Positions 8,590-17,595 are shown, numbered from the stretch's first letter. The stretch: 36,673 nt of DNA from Bradyrhizobium canariense (GCF_019402665.1 NZ_VSST01000105.1:1-36673), one strand, 5' to 3'. Numbers and translations: made by a program. The notes: generated from the letters alone by a model not told the origin.

Positions 8590-9182
8590 CATTCGCGGCA
8601 CTCCGCAGTTCGTTGTGCTGCAATGCGCGGCGGTGGTGTGCTGGATTGCCTTCTGTGGGGCATTCCCCGGAAGAGCTTCTTGTGGCTGATCAGATACCCC
8701 TCCCGCCTGAGCAGAACATGCAGCCGCCGATAGCCGAAGCGGCGGCGCTCCTGGGCGATCGCCCTCATGCGCTGGCGAAGGTTAGCATCGACAGCCTGGG
8801 GCGTCCGATATCTCATGGTCATACGGCAGCAGCCGATGGCTTTACACGCGCGCCGTTCGCTCATCCTATGGGCATCCACCAGATGAGCGACAGCCTTCCG
8901 CTTCCCAGCGGGCGTCACCACTTCTTTCCCAGGAGATCCTTCAGCGCCGCATTGTCCAACATGGCGTCTTGCCAGAAGCCGCTTCAGCTTCGTGTTCTCG
9001 TCCTCCAGCGATCGCAGTCGCTTGGCCTCCGAGACGTCCATCCCGCCGAACCGGGCCTTCCATTTGTAGATGCTGGCGTCGCTGACACCATGCTTGTGGC
9101 AGAGATCGGCGACTGGAACCCCGGCTTCGTGCTCCTTCAAAATCCCGATGATCTGTTCTTCCGTAAATCGCTTGCGCTTCAT
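8590..9182 (-). mobile_element. truncated IS3-family insertion sequence (OrfA plus start of OrfB)
   Basis: OrfA starts at the ATG 9182 (MKRKRFTEEQIIGILKEHEA) and has a clear helix-turn-helix (VSDASIYKWKARF) and leucine-rich helix. In intact elements OrfA ends shortly after a motif like AMLDNAALKDLLGKK, still visible here in a neighbouring frame. A one-base insertion at about 8968-8972 throws OrfA directly into the OrfB frame (VVTPAGKRKAVAHLVDAHRM). OrfB then stops resembling a transposase after SHKKLFR near 8665, so the DDE catalytic domain is missing. The sequence GGGGCAAGGTCA at 9236-9247 may be the outer terminal repeat. Non-autonomous relic. Confidence 0.85.
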
Positions 9183-9327
9183 GCTCTGGTCCTCGTCTTG
9201 GGCCAGAACGAACTTCAAACTGGATTTAAGCCCGAGGGGCAAGGTCACCGTCCACGATGGACAGGCAAGCCGCTACAGATTGCTGTGGTTGGCATGGCGG
9301 GCACAACGGAGGCGACGACGCGGCCAA

Positions 9328-9344
9328 GGTCTCACCGTGAGACC
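9328..9344. repeat. 7-bp perfect hairpin
   Basis: GGTCTCA (9328-9334) and TGAGACC (9338-9344) around a 3-base loop. It has no following T-tract and lies just before the REP-like element at 9349. Confidence 0.5.
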
Positions 9345-9348
9345 TGCG

Positions 9349-9405
9349 ATGTCGGAGTTCCGCCCAAAAGCGGACATTCGGGCTGGCCTTCAGCAAGTCC
9401 GCTTT
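9349..9405. repeat. REP-like element with GCGGACAT motif
   Basis: Contains AAAGCGGAC (9367-9375) and its perfect 9-bp complement GTCCGCTTT (9397-9405). A second site with the same GCGGACAT motif lies at 11411-11436. Short peptides from such sequences (MS-x-x-PPKADI-like) are frequently mis-annotated in Bradyrhizobium, consistent with a dispersed non-coding repeat. Confidence 0.45.
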
Positions 9406-9526
9406 GTGCACAACACAAGGCGACATGCCAATGGGCAGGGAATGCTCCGATGAGCGGCAGTGGTGACATGGTAGACACGATCGAACCCGCAGGGCATTAC
9501 CAGCGGCACTTGGTCGCCATGCAGGC

Positions 9527-9766
9527 TCACCGTCGATCAGGCGAAGGGGCGACCCGGTTGGCTTCGCCGGCAGCGGATGCCAAAAACTCATTTAGCAGGT
9601 GTCGCTTGATCCTGATCGGTTCACGCTCGCCTTGGGAAGCGAGCAAGAGAACGCGCTCGGCAACTTCCAGAGCAGATCGCTGCTGCTGACGAGTGAATGA
9701 CGGACTGGAAAGAACCTCGTCTAGAACGTCGCGGAGCAAATGTACCGTTGCCGTGTCGTATGCCAT
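9527..9766 (-). CDS. small hypothetical protein
   Basis: 79-aa protein from the ATG at 9766 (MAYDTATVHLLRDVLDEVLS), preferred over the upstream start at 9793 because GAGGGGG lies within a normal distance. It is almost entirely helical in appearance: two amphipathic helices around FTRQQQRSALEVAERVLLLA and REPIRIKRHLLNEFL. No motif or family is recognised. The hydrophobic heptad pattern and charged surface are much more protein-like than overlapping frames. It stands alone between the REP-like repeat and the outer membrane protein gene. Confidence 0.55.
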   Translation of the reverse strand: MAYDTATVHLLRDVLDEVLSSPSFTRQQQRSALEVAERVLLLASQGEREPIRIKRHLLNEFLASAAGEANRVAPSPDRR

Positions 9767-10031
9767 GCGCCAATACCCCCTCTGTCGAAACAATATGCGC
9801 CGTAGCGGTGGCGCAAGGGAAAGGAAGTGAAGCGTCGCCGGGCTCGAAATAAGCGTTCCGGCAGCGCTTATTCTCTAACTGAGCGCTGAAATCCCAGTTG
9901 TCCTGAATTATGCAATGGTCATGCCACAAGTTTGTGACGCCGGTTCGCGCGAGGGCTCCCATGCTGCAGTCCAACGGTCGACCAGAGCCCCCGCTCGCGA
10001 TTTAATGCACGTTGGCGGGCATTTGGTTGCC

Positions 10032-10060
10032 GGCAATTCTTATTAGAAATAAGGATTGCC
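10032..10060. promoter_or_regulatory. 13-bp imperfect palindrome upstream of the outer membrane protein gene
   Basis: GGCAATTCTTATT (10032-10044), AGA, then AATAAGGATTGCC (10048-10060): 12 of 13 positions pair. It lies about 120 bases upstream of the porin-like gene and has the size of a dimeric repressor or activator site, though an RNA hairpin in the leader is also possible. Confidence 0.5.
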
Positions 10061-10181
10061 AGAAACATCTGAGCCGGGTGTTGCGGCTTGGCTACATCAA
10101 CCTGCAGGCGAACGGGATACCATTGATTCCCTAGGTGGGCTTCGTGCCTTTTTTGAACTTCTTCTGGGGAGATTTCTCGTA

Positions 10182-10949
10182 ATGAAAAAGCTTCTGATTG
10201 TCGCAGCCGGGATGATGGCCGTAGCTCTATCCGCCCCTGCGTCGGCGGCTGATTTGGCGGCTCGCCCATACACTAAGGCGCCGCCGCCGGTGGTCGCTCC
10301 GATCTATGACTGGACTGGTTTCTACATCGGCGCCAACGGCGGCTGGGGCCAAACCCACAGCTGTGTGGATTTCGTTACGCTCGCAGGGACAGTCGCAGGC
10401 GGTTGCGCGGATCGCTCCGGCGGCCTTGTTGGCGGACAGATCGGGTATCGCTGGCAAACCAATCAGTTTGTGTTCGGACTGGAAGCACAGGGCGATTGGG
10501 CTGACATCAAGAATACGCGCGTCAGCCTGATCGATCCGCTGATTTCAACCACAGGGAAAACCGATGGCATTGGCCTCTTCACGGCCCAACTCGGTTGGGC
10601 ATGGAACGCATCGCTGCTCTACGTGAAGGGCGGCGCGGCCGTCACTCACAATCGCTTTGACGTGTTCAACAACATCACCGGGGTCGGCCTCGCCTCGGCA
10701 AGTCACACGCGCTGGGGCGGCGCCCTTGGCGTGGGCTGGGAATATGGTTTCGCACCGAACTGGTCGGTCGGTGTTGAATATGACCATCTCTGGATGGGGC
10801 GTGACAACTCCTCCTTCGCAGGCGTGGTCACGCCCGGTGGCGTCACCCTCTTAGGGAACGGCGTCAAGCAGGACGTGGACTTGGTCACGGTGCGCTTTAA
10901 CTATCGCTTCGGCGGCTTGGGAACAGTTCCTGTCGCCGCGAGATACTGA
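10182..10949 (+). CDS. outer membrane beta-barrel protein (Omp25/RopB-like)
   Basis: 255-aa outer membrane protein. The ATG at 10182, preceded by GGGGAG, begins a classical signal peptide (MKKLLIVAAGMMAVALSAPA) cleaved after ASA-A near residue 23. The mature protein opens with DLAARPYTKAPP and YDWTGFYIGANGGWGQ, the hallmark first strand of the rhizobial/Brucella Omp25-Omp31 family, and alternating strands follow to the C-terminal aromatic strand FNYRFGG. An 8-stranded barrel is expected. Such proteins stabilise the outer membrane; no specific transport role is shown. It stands alone, with a palindrome 120 bases upstream and a strong terminator downstream. Confidence 0.93.
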   Translation: MKKLLIVAAGMMAVALSAPASAADLAARPYTKAPPPVVAPIYDWTGFYIGANGGWGQTHSCVDFVTLAGTVAGGCADRSGGLVGGQIGYRWQTNQFVFGLEAQGDWADIKNTRVSLIDPLISTTGKTDGIGLFTAQLGWAWNASLLYVKGGAAVTHNRFDVFNNITGVGLASASHTRWGGALGVGWEYGFAPNWSVGVEYDHLWMGRDNSSFAGVVTPGGVTLLGNGVKQDVDLVTVRFNYRFGGLGTVPVAARY

Positions 10950-10978
10950 CTTCATCTAGACGCTTTGTCAGGACAGTG

Positions 10979-11003
10979 GGCCGGGCATTTTGCCCGGCCT
11001 TTT
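10979..11003 (+). terminator. rho-independent terminator of the outer membrane protein gene
   Basis: GGCCGGGCA (10979-10987), TTT loop, TGCCCGGCC (10991-10999), followed by TTTT and then a second TGCCCGGCCTTTT copy. A nine-base-pair GC-rich stem with a T-run 30 bases after the stop codon. Confidence 0.85.
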
Positions 11004-11026
11004 GCCCGGCCTTTTGTTTAAAGCCA

Positions 11027-11345
11027 TGTCTGAGAAAGATACAAAGCGCGCATCAGATCCAGACTGAACCGCCGAGAAGTTGCGGAATGCCTCAATGCCG
11101 CATTCGAGACTGGCGACATCGCCGATAGGTGTCGTGCGATTGAGGATGCTGTCCGTCTGCACGACATTTCGGAGCTCGCGCGACGTTCTGGGAATCACAC
11201 GAACAAGCCTTTACCGCGCGTTCGCAGGCGGCAAGGCGCATCCGAATTCAGCACCGTCTTGAGCGTTTTGCACGCGATGGGTTTTCGGTTGCACGTTGAC
11301 CCTGCGCGTGCACGCTCAGGTGAGGACGACGCATCACAAAGGCTC
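11027..11345 (+). pseudogene. HTH antidote-type protein with compensating frameshifts
   Basis: One frame reads LNRREVAECLNAAFETGDIA, DRCRAIEDAVRLHDISELAR and later FSTVLSVLHAMGFRLHVDPA, the pattern of the HigA2-like 'addiction module antidote' helix-turn-helix proteins, normally about 100 residues. Between these parts the expected ITRTSLYRAFAGGKAHPN, covering the DNA-recognition helix, is found only in a neighbouring frame (around 11190-11250). One base has been gained at about 11190 and one lost at about 11252, so the reading frame stays open but the recognition helix is scrambled. The start is also out of frame: an ATG at 11025 (MSEKDTK) soon hits TGA. No toxin partner is adjacent. Confidence 0.55.
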
Positions 11346-11820
11346 AAGCGTCGGCCCCACTTCCGCATCGGGTCAACGAACGAAATCGGAAATCGCGGCC
11401 TTGCGGCGGGATGTCTGCTTTGCCCCGGGCGGACATAGTGATCGTGAGTCGAGGTGATAACACGCTGCGCGGACCGTCGCGGCCACCCTCCGCACAGTCG
11501 CGTCGTCCGGGTCCCTCTGGGCGTGTCAACCTCCGCAGGGCCGCGCGACCGCGACCTTTGAGGGTATTTGGAGTATTTGGGGTTTCTGATTTCGAACTTC
11601 CTTTCGTACCATCTCGCACACAAAGGCTGGTGCGCGATATGGAGCCTACCGGCTGTGGGTGCTCAAGCAGCAGAGCAAGTAGGCCCGACAGGACCATAAA
11701 CCTTTGTATCGTTCCATCACCCCTTACGTTCAATTGAGCCGCTGATCGCGATCGTCTAGCTAAGGGTATGCGGTAGCTTCCTGCTATCGTTGCCCTCCTT
11801 GGGCGTTCCTCCCTAGACTT
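11346..11820. other. stretch without recognisable gene
   Basis: About 475 bases with the short palindromic repeat at 11411 but no protein-like frame. Open frames on both strands have arginine/proline-rich compositions typical of non-coding GC-rich DNA. Confidence 0.4.
11411..11436. repeat. short palindromic repeat with GCGGACAT arm
   Basis: ATGTCTGC (11411-11418) and GCGGACAT (11429-11436) form an 8-bp imperfect hairpin (one mismatch) extended by GCCC/GGGC. Related to the element at 9349-9405. Confidence 0.45.
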
Positions 11821-11821
11821 G

Positions 11822-11857
11822 GGCCGCTTGTGGCAACGCAGGCGGCCTCCCTTTTTG
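11822..11857 (+). terminator. terminator-like hairpin
   Basis: GGCCGC (11822-11827) pairs with GCGGCC (11842-11847) around a 14-base loop and is followed by TCCCTTTTTG. It looks like a factor-independent terminator on the plus strand, but no intact gene precedes it. Confidence 0.5.
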
Positions 11858-12013
11858 TATGGCCGTCACGTCCCGCAGCAATTCGCGATCTGTCATGTCG
11901 CTGTCCTTCTCCCTGAGAGGGTGGCCCAACCGCCAACGATCACGCCACCAGCGGCGCGACCATGATGGCGATCATCGCGATGTACCCGAAGAACGATACG
12001 CTCGGCGAGCGGC

Positions 12014-12262
12014 TCAGGCTGTATGTCTAGGAGTGCTTCCATGCTGCTTGAAGAAGAGATCAAGCTTCACAGGTTCGCCGGTATCTCGCCAGACCAGTCT
12101 TTTACCGAGGCTGGCCGCCACTGCGAGGCGGTGGTGGCCGCCGATTACAACATGGTCATCTGATGTTTGGGCGATGATCTCGCCAGCTTCGTCCCCGATG
12201 AACTTTATGGGGCCCCGCCTCCAATCGAGAGCGCCGGTCAGCGGCGGCCGCGATGGAGCAAT
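12014..12262 (-). pseudogene. 5'-truncated protein fragment, unknown family
   Basis: A minus-strand frame runs open from just after a TAG (12263-12265) to TGA at 12014. It encodes about 80 residues of very protein-like sequence, including LDWRRGPIKFIGDEAGEIIA, HVVIGGHHRLAVAASLGKRL and EPVKLDLFFKQHG. No ATG start exists in the open part, so the 5' end is missing. The plus-strand frames over the same bases are far less protein-like. I do not recognise the family; the pattern of short strands suggests a small beta-rich domain. Confidence 0.4.
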
Positions 12263-12265
12263 CTA

Positions 12266-12913
12266 TCTAACCTCGTGCGGGCTCCGGGCGTTCCAACCCA
12301 TAAAGATCACGGTTTCCGGACGACGTGCGCCACTTCGCGCACCGCTTTTCTGTGCCAACTCGCACAAAATAAACGGGGATACGCGAAGTGAAATGTATTT
12401 GTAGCGGGCCGTCGCGCCGTTCCCCGCACAAACCCACGCCCTCAAAAGGACCCCGCCGACCATCATTCGGAGGGGCGCCATCGTCAGAGGGCAGCGCGGG
12501 CACGGCAGCGGCATGGCACAAACTGCATAGATCGCCTCGAAGAGACAGATCAGCCATGCCCGAAAGAGCGCCAAAAGACACTTATTCGCCGCGGATTGCG
12601 CGATACCCTCTCGACAACGGAAAGGGTTCGGTGCCGGGATTCGTGCACATTGTCGCCACGCGGTCGGCCTGGTCGGATTGGATCGAATTGCGGATCGCGG
12701 CCGGGTTACTGTCGCCACGCACATCGCCACATCCAGGTCTGCCACCGTGAGCGGCACGATCGCGCTTACCGCGCGAGCAGTTCTTGGCAAGAACGGCGCA
12801 CCGCGCCGCGAGGCCTGCTCACCCTTGGGATTCGCCGTGCGCCCCTTCAAGGTCCGTGGGACCATCCTCTCGTGACGGCGATCACTGTCCGTTGCGGCGG
12901 TGCTTCCTGCTCG
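12266..12913. other. stretch without recognisable gene
   Basis: About 650 bases. The minus-strand frame 12263-12946 stays open but has no start context, no motif and an unusual composition. No hairpin or repeat stands out. Confidence 0.35.
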
Positions 12914-13690
12914 AGACATCGAGAACCAGGTTCGCAGTTTGATCAAGGAATGTGGATTTCTGTTCCCTCGCGTGATCGGCCAACAAATTCCGCAACCAGG
13001 TCAGCGAACTCTTGGGCGTCGATCATTTGCTTCTCAACGTGATATCGCCGCTGCTCTCGATCCATGAGAACGTTTGTCAACAACAAGGTAAGTTCGACAA
13101 CGAGGTCCGCCGGTTGGCAAAGCTGGACGACACGACGCGTCGCCTGATGACGGTCCCGGGGGTCGGTGTCGTGACGACCCTAACGTTCCGCCACACGATC
13201 GATGACCCCTCGCGCTTCCGATCGGCTTCGACGGTCGGCGCCTAGCTCGGCCTTACGCCGAGGCGCAGCCAATCCGGCGAAACCGACACCACGGAAAGAT
13301 ATCTCGATGGGGCGACCGGCTTCTCCGAACTTACTTGTTCGAGGCCGCCACTGTCCTTCTTTATCGAACCAAAAGTGGTGCTCCCTAAAGGCCTGGGGGA
13401 TGAAGCTCGCTAAGCGGATCGGCATGAAGAAGGCAAAGGTCGCCATCGCCCGAAAGATCGCCGTGATTCTCCACTGCATCTGGGTCGATGGCACGTCGTT
13501 CGACTGGGGCCAGCCGAAGCCAATCTGATATTTGCTCGCAAGTTCCTGGTCCGGTCCGCCGGACTGGCGATGTCCCGCTGGGGCGGTGGTCGTGGTGACC
13601 TCGGTCAATCGGCTGGTGGCGGTTCGCCCGCACTCCGCTGCAAACGTTGAGGCGCCCCGATCCGGACATCATCATGAGGCGCTCGCGACC
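12914..13690 (+). mobile_element. decayed IS110-family transposase remnant
   Basis: The C-terminal two thirds of an IS110-family (Transposase_20, DEDD-type) transposase. Recognisable pieces in order are DIENQVRSLIKECGFLFPR, FRNQVSELLGVDHLLLN, LMTVPGVGVVTTLTFRHTID, DPSRFRSASTVGA, GLTPRRSQSG, ISRWGDRLLRTYLFEAATVL and GMKKAKVAIARKIAVILHCI. Lesions include a frame change near 12985, a TAG at 13243-13245 where family members have Tyr, and single-base deletions near 13293 and 13372. The N-terminal catalytic part is absent. The coding remnant ends at TGA 13526-13528; similarity to IS110 flanks seems to continue to about 13690. Confidence 0.85.
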
Positions 13691-13904
13691 TCGGAAAGGA
13701 CCAAGACCCCAGCTACGACACCAACCCAACCCGACGAAGCCGCGAACGACGTCGATTGCCAAGCCCGCTAGGCAATCGTCTCGCCATCCGCGATCGCTCC
13801 GTCTCTGCAACCTGACCAGCTCCGACGGAGCAATCGCTACCGGCGTGTCACTGGAGAGAGGAAGAATGGTAGCTTGACAACAAACCGCAATTAAAGCGCC
13901 GATT
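13691..13904. other. stretch without recognisable gene
   Basis: About 210 bases between the IS110 remnant and the OsmC-like fragment. Nothing coding or structural is seen. Confidence 0.35.
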
Positions 13905-13979
13905 GACAGATTCACTGCCAACTGCCCGATCTATAACACGCTGAAGCGCGGCGGCCCCGTCGAGATCTCATGGAAAGTG
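13905..13979 (+). pseudogene. possible C-terminal fragment of an OsmC-type protein
   Basis: The frame reads DRFTANCPIYNTLKRGGPVE then ISWKVS and runs, without a stop, into the monooxygenase reading frame. The Cys-Pro-Ile-Tyr-Asn-Thr pattern near the end resembles the C-terminal peroxidatic-cysteine region of OsmC/Ohr-like proteins. Too short for a firm call. Only the tail is left, so deletion has removed the rest. Confidence 0.3.
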
Positions 13980-13988
13980 AGCTGCCCC

Positions 13989-15272
13989 ATGCCTGACAAG
14001 AAACTGCATCTTGCCGCCTTTGTCTCCGCGGGGCCGGTTTCCGGGAGCCATGCCGGTTGGCGGCATCCGAAGGCGGGTGGCGACCTGCTGTCAGCGGCTT
14101 ACTACCAGAATATCGGCTGGCTGCTGGAGCAGGGGCGGTTCGATCTTCTGTTCATTGCGGACATACTCGCGATCCCAGACGCGCTGGGCGGCAGCCTGCA
14201 TAGCCAGCTTCGCTATGGCGCGCTGGGCCCGCTGCGGCTCGACCCGCTGGTGGTGCTCTCGATTATCACGGGTGCAATCAAGCACCTCGTCTCGGCGCGA
14301 CCATTTGACATCCTACGCCCAACCCTATGTGCTGGCGCGCGCTCGCGACGCTCGATCATCTCAGCGGTGGCCGCGCCGCCTGGAATATCGTCACCTAGTT
14401 CCAGGCGGAAGCGCGCAATTTTGATTTGACCGAGCAGCTCTCGCGCGAGGGGCACTACGAACGCCGTCGAATTTCTCGAGGTCGTGAGCAAGCTGTGGAA
14501 TTCGTGGGAGGATGGTGCGCTGGTCCGGGATCGCCAGACGCCGCTGTTCGCCGACGCTGCGCGGGTGCACCGGATCGATCATTCCGGCAAATGGTTCAAT
14601 GTGCGCGGCCCGCTCAATGTCAGCCGGCCCCCGCAAGGACGTCCGGTCTTCATCCAAGCCGGCGCTTCGGATCGTGGCCGCGATTTCGCTGCGCGATGGG
14701 CCCAGATCATCTTCGTGACGCCGGGCCTCATCGATGTCGCCGTCGAATTTCGCAACGACTTGCGCGCCCGGGCGGTCCGTTTCGGCCGCGACCCTGATAC
14801 AGTCAAGGTGTTGCCCGGCATCGTCCCGGTCATTGGCGACACGGAGAAGCAGGCCAAGGCGCTAAACGACCAGCTCCACGAATTGTCGCATCCGCAGTCC
14901 GGTCTCTCGACTTTGTCCTATCATCTCGGCGTTGCCTGAGAATCTCGACGTTCCCGGCGTCGAAGGGCACTATCGCGAGGCCTCCGAACTGACGCGGCGC
15001 TCAGGCTTGAGCCTTGCTGAGCTAGGACAGCGCTACGGCGCGGGGAGAACCACCAGCGGCTTCGCCAGCACTCCCAGCACGGTGGCTGATCGCATGCAGG
15101 AGTGGTTCGAGGCGGGTGCTTGCGACGGCTTCATGTTGCAGGTCCCATATCTTCCAGGCGGCTTGGAGGAGCTGGTCCACGGCCTCGTGCCGGAGCTGCA
15201 ACATCGAGGTCTGTTCCGCACTGAGGCTCGACCTTGCGCGATTCGCTCGGCTTGCCCCGGCCAGCGGGCTGA
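13989..15272 (+). pseudogene. NtaA/SnaA/DszA-type flavin monooxygenase, multiply broken
   Basis: LLM-class FMN-dependent monooxygenase; relatives use reduced FMN and oxygen on nitrilotriacetate, sulfones and similar substrates. Recognisable parts in order: KKLHLAAFVSAGPVSGSHAG with WRHP, then FDLLFIADILAIPD, then (after several single-base losses between 14285 and 14345) SYAQPYVLARALATLDHLSG and AAWNIVTS, which ends in TAG (14396-14398) at the expected Ser. After that come RPVFIQAGASDRGRDFAARW, a TGA (14937-14939) and GLSLAELGQRYG to the C-terminus, which needs one more shift to end in GLPRPAG at TGA 15270-15272. At least five lesions, so non-functional. The substrate cannot be judged. Confidence 0.88.
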
Positions 15273-16133
15273 GGTCGCCCATGCCCACCCGACGCTATGC
15301 TCTTTAGCTTCAGCCACTCCCACGATACGCGGCTCAATGAAGTATCGTGAACGTGCGACGAATCTCCATTTACCGCCTGAAAAAAACACGGCCTGCGACC
15401 AGCAAGTAATTGATAATGCTCAGTGCGCAGATAACTCTCAATCAGTGGCCTGGTCAGTCCACTCAGGCAACAAGCGCAGGAATCTCTTGCTCAATCAATC
15501 GCAACAATCGGGTGTTGCGCCTCCGGAATTTGAGCGTATCGGGCACTCCGCGACCCTTGTTCCGCCGACGCAGCGCAAACCTTAGCATCTGGATGTGGGT
15601 CGGACATGGATTTAGCGATGAAGGGCTGGATGCGCAAAGTTCAAGCCGCTCAGCGCCGGACTCATCGCCGTTTTGTCCCTGAACGGACTCAGTGTGGACG
15701 TGGGCCGGTCCGATTGAGCCCGGCGTCGCCAAAGGCTACCGTAGTAAATGGCGTGCGCGCCCGGTGCTTCTGCGGAATTCGCCGCTAGTTCGCTCGAGAA
15801 GCAAGCCGTCTCAGCTCCGAGCATCTTCGGCACCGTCGACCATCTCCTCAGATGACAGTCGCGGCCTTCGGATCCACCACTCCACATTGAGACCAAGCTT
15901 GTTATCTCCCGCGCCTCTATTCACTCTCGACGCGCGAAGTCGACATCGCGATGATCCTGGACACGCCCGCCACGGGTCAGGTGACGTCGCAAAAGCGGAC
16001 TGACTACACGCTCGATCTCTAAAGGGCGGAACTATAAGTCAAACACCGCCGCTGGCCCAAATCCTTGGCGGATCTAGCGGGTCACGTTTTGTCGGCCTAC
16101 ATCCCCGAACTGCTTTCCACGGAGAAACCTATC
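15273..16133. other. stretch without recognisable gene
   Basis: About 860 bases. A minus-strand segment at 15480-15590 (reading MLRFALRRRNKGRGVPDTLK) is mildly protein-like and basic, but has no family and no good start. The remainder shows nothing I can support. Confidence 0.35.
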
Positions 16134-16458
16134 GAAACTCGGTGATCGCATCCAGGTCCTGCCAACAATTCGCAGCACGAGCGTGATGGCGCAGGCCGAT
16201 GCGGTGCAGTATGGAGCGGCGATCGGCGCGCTGCTGACCTTTTTGCCCTCGGGCTGGCCGCTTCTGAAAATGTTGCGTCCGAAAAAAGTGCGGCTCTCGG
16301 ATAGATACTCGATTGCCGTCCGCGTGTGACGGCTGCACCGATAAAGGCCGCTCTCGACGCCATTGTAGTGGGTGTTCCTGCCGGCAAGCGCACGTTTCCG
16401 CATCGTTGATGGTGAGGCGCTCATCGTCAGACCAGAACTGCCCCGATTTGAACGAATA
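16134..16458 (-). pseudogene. 5'-truncated open frame, unknown family
   Basis: A minus-strand frame stays open for about 108 codons from after a TAA near 16459 to TAG 16134. It includes SGQFWSDDERLTINDAETCA, CRQEHPLQWRRERP, REPHFFRTQHFQKR and CWQDLDAITEFR. There is a Cys-x-Cys and several conserved-looking aromatic residues. No ATG is present in the open part; a GTG at about 16338 would give 69 residues. It reads like an internal piece of a larger gene. Family unknown. Confidence 0.35.
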
Positions 16459-16746
16459 TGAACCTTACTCGTGAATGGAGCGGCGTGAGTTGTCTCTCCC
16501 GAGCAGCACAGAAGTTTCCGTGCTGTCCTCCCTGAGCCAGAGCGGCGAGTTGGGCGATGGCGGATCGCGAGATCCGGAGCACCTTGTCTGGGATTAGGAT
16601 CGTCCCTATGGGGGATACGGCCTCGATTATGCGTCGATGGGAGAGGTTCTGACGAACTAGCCGGACTCGACTCTGCTTTATGTGCTACCGAAATCATTGG
16701 CCTTTGCCATGTCAAACACCATGGACGTGGAAGCGAGGAATTCGCG
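16459..16746. promoter_or_regulatory. upstream region of the YggS-type gene
   Basis: About 290 bases without a coding frame. The last bases, GAGGAATTCGCG, supply the ribosome binding site for the gene at 16747. A promoter is expected here but no clear boxes were identified. Confidence 0.3.
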
Positions 16747-17595
16747 ATGTCGCAAATGAATAGCGTCCGATTCACGGACGATCCGCGCTCGTTATTGCGC
16801 GCCAATCTTGATGAGCTTGAGCAGCGCATAAATCGGGCTTGTATGCGGGCTCGCCGCAGGCGTTCAGAAGTTCGTGTTTTGCCTGTCAGCAAGACCGTAC
16901 CCGCCGCGATTATCCGTATCGCATCCGAACTCGGCCTTTGCGAGTTCGGCGAGAACAAGGTCCAAGAGGCGGAGAGCAAGGTCCGCGATTTGGCCGACCT
17001 GTCGTTGAACTGGAGTGTCATCGGTCACCTCCAGACGAACAAAGTGAAATCGATGGTCAAGTTCGCGAACGAGTTTCATGCGTTGGATAGCTTGAGATTG
17101 GCCGAAGCGCTCCAGGCCCGCCTGAGCGCCGAAGGCCGGCATCTCGACGTGTTCGTCCAAGTCAACACCTCGGGTGAGGTGAGCAAATACGGTTTGCCGC
17201 CCCACGAGGTAGAGGATTTTGTTCTTCGGCTGTCCGACTATCCAGCCCTTGTCCCTCGCGGCTTGATGACTCTCGCCGTCCTGAGCGGAGAGGCGGACAA
17301 GGTTCGCGAATGTTTCAAGTTGCTGCGGGGGCTTCGAGACGCACTCCGCGATAGAACATCGACGCGACTTGATCTCCTCTCAATGGGGATGACAAGCGAC
17401 TTCGAGATAGCAATCGAGGAAGGTGCCGATGTCATAAGAGTTGGTCAGGCGATATTCGGACCTCGGCCGACCAAGGACGGACAGTATTGGCCCGGGCTTC
17501 CTCTCCCCACCAGCGCGCGGCCGCGGGACCTGCCGCGAGTTCTGTTTCGTCCGTCGCCTGCCAACAGCAGAGTGAAATCACCACACCAATGCTAG
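16747..17595 (+). CDS. YggS/PROSC-family pyridoxal-phosphate-binding protein
   Basis: 282-aa cytoplasmic protein of the YggS/PLPBP family, which binds pyridoxal 5'-phosphate on a TIM-barrel and helps keep vitamin B6 and amino-acid pools balanced; no enzymatic reaction is established. Signature segments are all present: VLPVSKT with the PLP lysine Lys49, FGENKVQE (67-74), HLQTNK (94-99), VNTSGEVSKYG (139-149), LSMGMTSDFEIAIEEGADVI (211-230) and VGQAIFGPR. The usual family length is about 230 residues; here the end is extended by about 40 residues rich in Pro/Arg. The start has GAGGAATT at a good distance. It is intact between decayed DNA on both sides, suggesting selection or recent arrival. 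Confidence 0.95.
   Translation: MSQMNSVRFTDDPRSLLRANLDELEQRINRACMRARRRRSEVRVLPVSKTVPAAIIRIASELGLCEFGENKVQEAESKVRDLADLSLNWSVIGHLQTNKVKSMVKFANEFHALDSLRLAEALQARLSAEGRHLDVFVQVNTSGEVSKYGLPPHEVEDFVLRLSDYPALVPRGLMTLAVLSGEADKVRECFKLLRGLRDALRDRTSTRLDLLSMGMTSDFEIAIEEGADVIRVGQAIFGPRPTKDGQYWPGLPLPTSARPRDLPRVLFRPSPANSRVKSPHQC

Noticed and set aside
8346..9689. Plus-strand open frame of 447 codons
   Set aside because: It is the shadow of the minus-strand IS3 transposase; its composition is not protein-like and it spans the IS border.
12500..12530. TGGCAC...TGCA resembling a sigma-54 -24/-12 promoter
   Set aside because: Spacing between the GG and GC elements is two bases too short and there is no gene downstream.
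16074..17021. Minus-strand frame of 315 codons
   Set aside because: Its upstream third overlaps the certain YggS-type gene; only a fragment around 16134-16458, in another frame, looks protein-like.
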